Source: Lingula anatina
Lineage: Eukaryota; Brachiopoda; Lingulata; Lingulida; Lingulidae
Length of the DNA stretch: 64,000 bases
NCBI RefSeq assembly: GCF_001039355.2
Contig: NW_019775426.1
Location: 1-64,000, forward strand
Direction: 5' to 3'
Part shown: piece by piece, positions 55,725 to 64,000 of the stretch
How the letters are laid out: each line of letters begins with the position of its first letter
Position numbering within the stretch: the stretch's first letter is position 1
Program-made: the position numbers and the translations under genes
Notes under the pieces: generated by a model
The model's input: the letters and a program-made list of their open reading frames with translations, nothing else
The model's database searches: none
What the model was told of the DNA's origin: nothing

Positions 55725-58368
55725 CAAATTTGCAACATATAAATACATTCTTAGCATCATAATTGAATAAAATCACTAATGAATAAGAATAGAGGAATAT
55801 CAAAAGACATGAACAAGTTTAGAATAAAATAACTAAAATGCAAGTCTATCAGTCAATTTTGGAACTTGTAATTGGCACTGGTTAAAAGATGTTTAAAAGA
55901 TTGCTTGGTTTTAGGTCTTTTGAATGTCTCTGGTTCCCTGAATGAGTATTTCATAATATTTTTAGCATGATGCCATGAAAAGAGGGTGGGTTAGAACCAC
56001 CTAACAGAACACAAAGTTTTTACAAAGCCATTGGATATGGTGGCAAAATTGTCTCCTTGACCAACTTGCCTTGACCTAATTTTCATTGCCATTGTTTAAG
56101 AAAAAAAAACTTACTAATATTAAAACATTGAAATGAAGTGACCTAAGATCAAATTTGCAAGATAGAACTTTATCATATTGTTTCCCAATTCCCGTAGTCT
56201 TCTCTTCATTGTCACAATTTTGTTATAACTGGGCAAAAGCTATTGACCCTTGTTGTCACCTTTTTGTTATTAATATTGGACATGTGATATATCCTATTTA
56301 CTGCTGTATTTTAAAGATTAAGGTCTTTTTATGAATTTCTTCAGTGTCCCATGTTGTCTACACCGCTTGATAAAATGAAGACAAAAGCTATTTTATTTGT
56401 TTTGTAGCTTCCAGAACACAATACCTATTTTAAATAGGATACCGACTGCATACAACAAAACATATGAGAAAATGGTAAAAGTGGCTGATGACTTGGTGAA
56501 TAATATCATAAGTGAAAGACAAAGAAATACTGATTGTAAGTTCTGGTAATGATTTTGAAATTAATAAATTCTAGCTGCCAACTATGTATAGGGGTTTAGA
56601 AGTGATTCCCTAAAATTAGAAAAATATTTCATTTATATATGTGCTTAAATTTTTACACATCAAGTGACATTTTATTTATTGTTTAGTCAGATCAACAAGT
56701 GCACTTTCTCTGTAAATGTATTATGATGGAAAATGAGAAATTAAATAGAAAATAATTACAATATATATTGAACATAACTTTTTCTGTTTTGGCTTATTTA
56801 TTCATGTTTGATCACCAAAATGATTAACTTTTTTTTAGTTAAAACAGTGATAGCTTGGAAGGAAACAAATTACTAGTTTAGATTTCTCCGACCAAATTGA
56901 GTTTCCTTTAAGCAAGTGGAGGGAAATATAACAGCTAACATTTGTTTAATTTGCCATTTCAGCTGACAACCCAACTGATGATATCCTGGCATTGCTGCTT
57001 AAAGCCCATGACCCAGAGACGGGACAGACTTTTTCTGAGAGGGAACTTCATGACCATATTATAAGTTTCCTTATTGCAGGACATGAGGTAGGGTCGTTTT
57101 GTAATAAGTAAAATTAATCTATTTAGTTATGTAGAGAAAGCATTAAAATTGAAAATATTCAGTAATTACTTATAATGTTATCCATGTGGAATAAAAGTTA
57201 CGATCAAAACAACTAGATAAAAATTATTCTTTTCTTCCTTTGTGTCCTATTGCTATTTGTTTGGCTAATAGGTGAAACCTTACTGTACGTTTCAGACAAC
57301 AGCAAAAGCCATGTCTTGGGCACTGTACATGATTGCAAAACATGAAGACATTCAAGAAAGAGCTTACAAAGAAGCTGTGCAGGTGCTTCCACCAAAGGAG
57401 GAGAAAATAACCTGGGAATATGTTGATAGATTACAATATATCAATTGCATTATAAAAGAAACTCTCAGGTGAGGATTGTTTAGATTAAGGGATTTTTTTG
57501 TGTGTGCATCTGAATCAGAACACTAAGTAACGGCCATTAAAAAATATATGTACTTGCATACAATGGAAGTTTAAATTAGATTGGTGCATGCAATATACAC
57601 ATTTCTAAATAAGTCCACCAAAAGCCTTGGGTATTTGTGCTCTGGGTAACTCATATTTTGAGTGTTTGAAAAAATTTTAAAAAGTGTGGCATGTTCTTTA
57701 TCGTTAATTCAAAATCCCTTATTCCAGATTGTATCCCACAGTACCTAGTGCCAACAGGAAGGCAGTTAATGATGACAAAATTGGTGAATATCTCATTCCT
57801 GCTGGAACCACAGTCACCTATCACGTAGGGGCTCTTATGAGGTAGGCTAGCTTTCTGTATTAACAAAATAATGCACATTGTTACTGTTTTATGAGATGTA
57901 TTGGCCCTGCTGTATCAAGTAGATAAAAGTGCTATTTTGTAAGAACGTAAATCACAAGGAATATTTGAATGCGAGGAAACCATGTGACAGTAGCTGGACT
58001 AAGGATATAATATCATCGATGTGAATTGGTCTGCATGTATATAAGATGTGATTTATGTGACTGTTGATGCTCATTGAAATGTAATGCGTTGTTATAGAAA
58101 TGCAAGATACTGGCCAGAACCGGAGAAATTTATGCCTGAGAGATTCCAAGATCCAGAAGCGGTGAGGCCTTTTACCTTCCTGCCTTTCATCACTGGGCCA
58201 CACATGTGCCTGGGACACAAATTTGCCATGCTGGAGATGAGGCTTGTACTTGCCATGTTGCTCAGAGACTTCAAAATTACAACCGTGCCAAATATGGTGT
58301 TTAAGCGAAAGACTAAGGTTGTTATGGTGGCAGATCCCCCTATCAAAGTCCATATTGCATCTAGGTAA
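53084..58368 (+). CDS. Cytochrome P450 (microsomal type, family not assigned)
   Basis: Eleven exons: 53084-53206, 53458-53540, 53896-54036, 54360-54466, 55033-55148, 55456-55568, 56408-56535, 56963-57087, 57296-57468, 57728-57841 and 58098-58368, making 1494 nt and 497 aa. A heme-thiolate monooxygenase, substrate unknown. Visible: an N-terminal membrane anchor (ILTYCFLLWITYFIYKVLI), then the proline hinge IPGPG in exon 2, and a C-helix region HRQQRKIFHHAL. The I-helix is AGHETT (309-314) and the K-helix ExxR is E367-R370. PERF is present, and the heme loop FITGPHMCLG has Cys445. The loop is unusual: Ile replaces the small residue after Phe, and His replaces the common Arg two before Cys. AATAAA at 58576-58581 and 59072-59077 are candidate poly(A) signals. 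Relationship to the CYP4/CYP3/CYP46-like groups is undecided. Confidence 0.92.
55681..55724. repeat. (ATT)n microsatellite
   Basis: About 44 bp of uninterrupted ATT units in P450 intron 6. Confidence 0.95.
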
Positions 58369-58414
58369 AATAGCCTACTATATCAGGTTATTTTCAAAAA
58401 TGCCACATATTCGG

Positions 58415-58527
58415 TTTTAGTATCCTGGACCAGGTATCTTGAAAAGTAGAAATTCACATATGCGACTGTATATGGTCATAATGATTTTTTTTTCATTCAA
58501 AACTGCAATATACGTCTACTTTGACTA
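58415..58527 (-). repeat. Inverted partial copy of P450 intron 1/exon 2 boundary
   Basis: The reverse complement aligns with about 53380-53475. It includes the TATATTGCAGTTT.GAATGAAAA block, the GACTGTATAT near-palindrome and CTTTTCAAGATACCTGGTCCAGG. The last of these covers the exon 2 acceptor and its first 14 or so coding bases. Similarity is roughly 80% by eye with small gaps. Confidence 0.8.
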
Positions 58528-60116
58528 AAAAAAAAATGCTCAACTTTTTATTATGTTATTATAATAATTATGATTAATAAAATATATCTCATATGAAGGT
58601 CTCGTGATGCATTTAACATTATTTTTTTTTAACATATAACACATTTAAAAAGATCAATGTGAAAGTTGTAACAAAGATTCTTGTCAAGGATACATTCTTG
58701 ACCGAATGGATATTTTATCTTGTATTTACAGTAACCAACAATCGTAAATTTGCGATTGTAATCTAATATAAAAAATATTCATGCAAAGGGGATGAAGACT
58801 TCACTTACTAACAAAATGTTCTTATTTTGTGAAAAGGATTATAACTGTATTATTGTACATTTTCAATAGATTACTTATATTTTGAAGTAGCAGCATTTTG
58901 GGGTATGATGTCTGGAACACCAAGATGCAGTATGAAATGGGGCACATATTTTTTATCAGATTAAAGCTAATTTTGATATTTATAAGTATTTGTTTTTGAA
59001 AGAACTTTAAAAGTATCCTTGTTGGTTTATTATACATTTTTATTGTATTCTGTTATTTATCTAACATTGAAAATAAATGACTATTCATACACACATACAG
59101 TCAATTTCAAGTTCTCTTCACTTCTCTTCACCAGTGACACTTTCATACTTTGCTTAGTTATTTCATGAATCAGTGGATCATACTGATCACCATTTAAATT
59201 TTGGTGGTAACAAAATTGCTGCCCTTTTTCTGAATTTTGTATTCTTTTTTTCATAGCTAAAAAATTGCAAAGTTAACCTGCAGTGGATGAAAGAGAAGGG
59301 TGCAGAAAAATTAGCTCAAGTTGCACCAAGAAAGAAGGTTCAAAGAGATGTGGAATGTGATTACATACTTCCATTATACTGGCCGTTTCTCTGCATTTAC
59401 AATGAAAGGACTTCCAAATGCAGACACAAATCATTTCACATTGCAATATTTATTAACTATTCCTTTTCCTAAAACCTGGTAATAATGCTGTAATAATGAG
59501 CAAAATGATAAGAAAAAATGTAATCATAAATAGAAGACACCAATGCTTGTTGATTACATGGCCAATCATTTAGTACAGAACACTAGTAAAATTGGTGCTT
59601 GGCATTCGATGTCACTGTTTGGCTCTTGCATTTTTATCCCAATACTTAAGTCCTCTATCAATACTTTTAGAACTTATTAAAAATAACCATAAATAATATC
59701 TAACATACAATGTACACTTTTTTTTTTTGGATCACAGAAAAAAGTTGATTGTATTGTATTTGCATTGTGTTTCATTCACCTTTTTGTCCAGTAATAGTTT
59801 TCTTAATAATTTGCTAAAATTATATACAGTATTGCACAATAACAACAAAAGAAGACTCATGTACAGTGATCTAGATTGAGCAAACATTACAGGGACATAA
59901 AACATAATTCAGACAAAAAGAATAAAAAAGTTTTTACTTTGGGAATGCTATTTGTGACCTCTGGATATAACACAATATCAAAATATCATTTTACAAAGTA
60001 AATTAAATCTTGCACAATAATAAATTCAGTCTTCTACTGCAAGAACATGCTTAAGAAAGCAGTCTTTGTATTGTATGTTTTCAAAAAACATTTCTTCTGT
60101 TAAATTTCCTGTGGTC

Positions 60117-60269
60117 CTGGGCCCCGTATCTCGAAAGCATCGCGTATTGCAAATAGCAATATCACATAGAGGCTACAATGTCTTATATGGGGCAAGTATG
60201 GGCGAGTTATGGAATCGAGTTGCTTGCGCACAGGCGAAATGCGCGATGCTTTCGAGATACAGGGCCCTG
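60117..60269. mobile_element. 153-bp inverted-repeat MITE, family D
   Basis: The left end CTGGGCCCCGTATCTCGAAAGCATCGCG is answered by CGCGATGCTTTCGAGATACAGGGCCCTG, 28-bp terminal inverted repeats with two mismatches. No target duplication is evident. It lies immediately beyond the TECPR1 stop, inside or just after its 3' UTR. Confidence 0.8.
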
Positions 60270-60305
60270 ACGTTTATTTTATTAAAAAGTTTTTTCTATT
60301 GGTTT

Positions 60306-63300
60306 TCATGTAGCAACAGTGTGACCCTGTTGGTCAGTTCTAGTCATCATTTCTGGAAATGAGGCAATGTCTGTGCCAATTTCTGTGGAAACTTCCCTCT
60401 CTTCTTCAGCACATCCACGGATACAGACTGTGCTCCAGCCTCCCTACAAATAATAAACATAACATTAAATGATCATGAGCTACTACATTAGAAATGCACT
60501 TCAACTGCATCTTTTGTGGTTCATCCGTCAGGATCAACAAGGATCATCTAGTCATCCTATGAGTTAATGATTTGTGTTTTGTGTGTGCGCAGATGGCTGG
60601 TGAGGTCAATCTGCACTCGAAAGGATTTGCTGCAGTGTGGGCAGGGAATGGTGGCTGCTGTCAAGGGCCTGCTGGTTTTTCTGGGCAGTCTTTGAATCCA
60701 TTTTGAATCTATAATTCTTAACACATTACATAAGCAAAAGCCCATTGAACAATTTCTTAATTAAATCACCATCTTTTTTTTTTTCTTTTTTTGAAGAAAC
60801 AACTCCAAGCATTGGTTGATAGCAACCAATTTGAAAGTAAGAAATGTTTTTTGGTCAGCTATTAAATATTGTCATTTTTCCTTAAAACTTGTAAAACAAT
60901 GACCACCAACAGAAGTTCTGTAAGGTAACCAACACCAAGAAAAACATATATATATATATAATGTTGGTGACATTATCATCTACCAAAATCATGGAGGTAA
61001 AGCATGTTTCTGAAGGACCATTCCCACAGATATTTGGATCGATCTGGGGAGTCTCACTAAATTGCTATCAACGTAACTGGCTTAAATGTCCGTCACGCCT
61101 AGTATAGCTGTTATTGTAATTATCTTAACCCCCTAGTTGATTCAGTAGGTGTGACAGACATTTCAGCGGGTTAGTTAATAGCAATTCAGTGAGACTTCCC
61201 AGATCTAGGCATGGGAACCTAGTCTGAGTCTTTGTTAACACAAGGCAAGGAATTTAATGTTGACAAAGCATAATCTTTGACAATCTAGATTACATTGTTG
61301 CCTCTAGCTCAGCTGGCTATTGGCCCCATAGTTACCCCTATTCCTAGTTCCCAAGTACTGCCTCCTGGAAGATCGGCTGTAATGCCTTTCCTCTTAGCAA
61401 CAACTCCGTACACTGGACCACTGGGGGTATCAATCACATCGGCAACTATCCACACCTGCAACAGAGAAGAATGAAAAAGCAATAAATAAAATGTTCATCA
61501 AATGACAGCATAAAATGTTAAACCTAAACATGCAAGAGAGAAATATACACCACAGAAATACATTTACTCATATATGTGTGTAACAGGTTCATGAGTTTAC
61601 AGAAGTGAGAATGCATCTTTTTTTTTTTTTTCAGAAAAAAGACATTCACTTTGAAGAGTTGGCCTTTGCACTCATTACTGGGAGAAAATATATACAAAGA
61701 TCTACCTGTAAACAAGACTTTGACTAATTCCCATTTTGCAAGTAGAAAAGCCCATATAAAAACTAACAGATTAGGCAACAGTCAAGCTAGCCCTCACCCC
61801 TAAAAAGAAATATAGCTCATTGGTTCAATACTGTAATATGGAAAGCATACCTGGTCCTGTGGCCCAACTGACACCTGTTTGACTTTTCCACATACTCTAA
61901 TCCAACACAGGCCCTCTGGATATGTTGGAGTAATTTCTTTACGATACCAAAGACCATCTAAATTGTAAGATATTCACATTCAGTGAAGAGAAGTCTTTTC
62001 TGTAACACCATGATAACTTTTCTGCAGAGACTTGGTAGATACTGTTTATTTCTTACACTTGAAATAATGACAAAGTATAAAAGTTACTATCATATCTATC
62101 ACCATAATTGACGTCATCATCTTATAACCATACCACAGTCACTATCTCAAATAACATACGTAATGCTTCATTGAAAATGTCAGACCAAAAATGGCGAAAA
62201 ATATGGGTTAATCAATCCATAACAAAACCTACACTTATCATCCACAGCCCAAACTGCAGTTTTTCCTGCTGCTACTTGGTGCATGCGGAAGCCGTGAGGT
62301 GGGGGTGTCACATGGAACCAACGTGTGCCTGGAACAAATTAAAACATTACAATAGCAAAAGAACTAAAAGGCTGTATTATTAAACATTCAAATCTATTAA
62401 TATCAGAGAGGGAACGGTCAAACTTCTTTTAAAGAGCGGAGGGGGTGGTGGTGCTCAAATGAAATACTAGCCTTAAAAAATTATAGCAGGCCCTGAAAAA
62501 GATAAACATAACAACAAATTAAGTAGCACTTGTCTTAATTGTCTACACCTACCAAGAGGACATTGTGGAGATACACCATTTCTAAACCAGATAGAACTAT
62601 CCTTTGCTATGGCCCAAACTCTGTACCAGCCACCCACACTGATAGACTGGAAAGGTTGATCAGTGGGCACATGCTGCCAATGGGTGCCCTGTGAAACAGA
62701 AAAAATAATCTTATTCAGTTCATATTATTCAGTTCTGTCTCCCTTGAGTACTCTGCTGAAAAAATCCTTGACCACATGGAGTGATGGCCACATATTTGTC
62801 AATCATTGGCAAGACAATAGGTCATTAAATGCCCTGTTAAAAATAAAAAGCTACCTATCAAATGCAGTAGGTTAAGAATGCATATTTACATAAGAAATAA
62901 GTATGCAGGCATGTCTTTTGTTGAAAAGTTATATCTGTGATAATAAACAACATTAAATCAACATGTGAACTTTGCTTTCCTCCTGATTACTATTAATTTT
63001 TTTTGAGTATTTTTTCTTGAGGAAACAGTTATCCCTCAGGGAAATTATATCTTCTGCTTGCCTGACAAAATGCTTATGCCACTTTTCTTCTTATATATTT
63101 CTAAATAATTCAGATACAAAAAATATATATATCAAAATCAGACTCACTTGTGGACATTGTTTGGTTACTCCTAGCCTGCACATCACATCCCCATTGCTCC
63201 CCACTGCCCACACAGCAGCAGCAAGGCCACTGTCTTCTTCATAATCAATCTGAATGGAGATATCTTGAAGAGGAAGTGGCTCCACTTCTTCCCAGGGCCC

Positions 63301-63625
63301 ACTGCTCAGTATCTTGCACTTCCTGAAAATGAAATACTCTTTGTTAGATTTTAGACCTTATTAATTACAATATCAAAAGTACAGCTACAGGTGGCGTTTT
63401 AAAAAATAATTTTCAAATTTAAGAACTTAAATCTTATTATCCCAAGGGTGCATGATGCAACTGGAATAAGATCTTTAAGTTCCAGATAAACTCTCATGAT
63501 TAAACTGAACACCCAGGTACAGCACATTCTAATACAGTAATTCAGCTGTCAGTGAAAGAATTATTTACCTTCCCCATCTTCTTCTCCTGACAGAGTCCCT
63601 CCACCTTTTTTCACCGTGATAGTAC
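60306..63625 (-). CDS. TECPR1: Tectonin beta-propeller repeat-containing protein 1, C-terminal part (seven exons; 5' part beyond right edge)
   Basis: Exons, 5' to 3': 63569-63625, 63148-63322, 62553-62688, 62233-62328, 61851-61957, 61336-61455 and 60306-60443 (829 nt). TECPR1 links autophagosomes to lysosomes through ATG5-ATG12 and LC3 proteins. Visible: the end of the dysferlin C domain (HGEKRWRDSVRRRRWGRKC). Successive tectonin repeats follow: VWAVGSNGDVMCRLGV, PFQSISVGGWYRVWAIAKDSS, HQVAAGKTAVWAVDDKYGLWYRKEITP and VSVGPQDQVWIVADV. GIGGGWSTVCIRG then leads to the terminal acidic/Thr-rich tail. For exon 62233-62328 the donor GTAGGT was chosen over GTGTAG because only it keeps the frame. A LINE remnant and a MITE sit in the last intron. 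Confidence 0.92.
60557..60745 (-). pseudogene. LINE 3'-end remnant encoding a terminal C2H2 finger
   Basis: A minus-strand open frame ends in CPHCSKSFRVQIDLTSHLRTH, a C-x2-C-x12-H-x3-H finger, and stops six residues later. A single C-terminal finger of this type, preceded by Arg/Pro-rich sequence, resembles the C-terminus of some non-LTR retrotransposon polyproteins. It lies in the TECPR1 last intron with no splice sites linking it to the gene. A 5'-truncated LINE copy is my inference. Confidence 0.5.
61041..61205. mobile_element. 165-bp MITE with long inverted repeats, family C copy 2
   Basis: The left GATCTGGGGAGTCTCACTAAATTGCTATCAAC is inverted at the right end. The pairing continues through GGCTTAAATGTCCGTCACGCCT against AGGTGTGACAGACATTTCAGC, so the arms are about 60 bp. 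Related to the worn copy at 37551-37706. In the last intron of TECPR1. Confidence 0.82.
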
Positions 63626-64000
63626 CTGCATTGCAAAAAGAAACATAAAATGAAACAGAATATTCCTTTGACAAAATCATTTTATGCTGTACCACATCAT
63701 AACTTTTAATCACCACATTTTTTCAATTGACTGTTGACTCAGCATCTGATCTTTTCCTCTGAATTCCCAATATCTGGCAACTGCTTGTTTACAAAATGGT
63801 ATAATCTTTATATTATATAAATTTTATTATCCAACAACAATTCAATCATTTTCATCAAACTAACAATATCAATATCCAAATTTTTACAATCTAAAACTTT
63901 GTTCAAAAGATAAATCATCAAAAATACATCAAAGCAACTTATACGCATTGACAATCTGCCTAGACAAGATGCCAGTTGAGTTTCTAATTGAGATTTCACT
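63626..64000. other. TECPR1 intron running to the window edge
   Basis: AT-rich. No upstream dysferlin-domain exon was found, so the next exon must lie beyond the right edge. Confidence 0.6.

Larger units (their letters stand above)
58369..60305. other. Convergent 3' region P450-TECPR1
   Basis: Contains the P450 3' UTR, an inverted copy of the P450 intron 1/exon 2 boundary (58415-58527) and an inverted-repeat MITE (60117-60269). TTTATT at 60273-60278 would be a TECPR1 AATAAA only about 30 bp after its stop. No other gene seen. Confidence 0.55.

Noticed and set aside
59287-59472. Small plus-strand frame after the P450 gene
   Set aside because: No recognisable domain, no supporting splice or codon signal, in a convergent 3' region.

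Overview
This window is a piece of an animal nuclear genome: AT-rich, intron-dense, with GT-AG introns throughout, one long assembly gap (32534-32716) and one isolated N (13302). The protein set and the mix of small DNA transposons and a retrotransposon remnant fit a marine invertebrate. An LC3C-type ATG8 gene is compatible with a deuterostome or another lineage that kept that paralogue. I cannot name the species.

Nine protein-coding genes were reconstructed exon by exon, with reading phase checked across every junction. From left to right: an arylsulfatase A-like gene (minus, runs off the left edge), tubulin cofactor C (TBCC, plus, single exon), FAM98 (minus, 11 coding exons, 377 aa), proteasome subunit PSMD8/RPN12 (plus, 8 exons, 265 aa), an LC3C-like ATG8 (minus, 4 exons, 128 aa), MFSD13A/TMEM180 (plus, 4 exons, 465 aa), BTAF1/Mot1 (minus, 39 coding exons over about 24.5 kb, 1819 aa), a cytochrome P450 (plus, 11 exons, 497 aa) and the C-terminal part of TECPR1 (minus, runs off the right edge). 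The strands alternate strictly. The genes therefore fall into four head-to-head pairs (arylsulfatase/TBCC, FAM98/PSMD8, LC3C/MFSD13A, BTAF1/P450), with convergent 3' ends between pairs.

Functionally these are mostly housekeeping genes: tubulin folding, tRNA-ligase complex, proteasome, TBP removal from DNA and autophagy. LC3C and TECPR1 are reported binding partners and lie within 45 kb of each other. FAM98 and PSMD8 form a tight divergent pair that recalls their human neighbourhood.

The non-coding part holds most of the novelty. There are two copies each of two unrelated MITE families with clean 5-bp target duplications (168 bp and 173 bp). There is a complete miniature LTR element with a broken gag reading frame, a large-arm foldback element whose centre is the assembly gap, and several other inverted-repeat elements. 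Two observations concern gene structure directly. A 44-bp tandem array downstream of BTAF1 exon 16 is built from the exon's own 3' end and splice donor. Just after the P450 gene lies an inverted copy of its own intron 1/exon 2 boundary.
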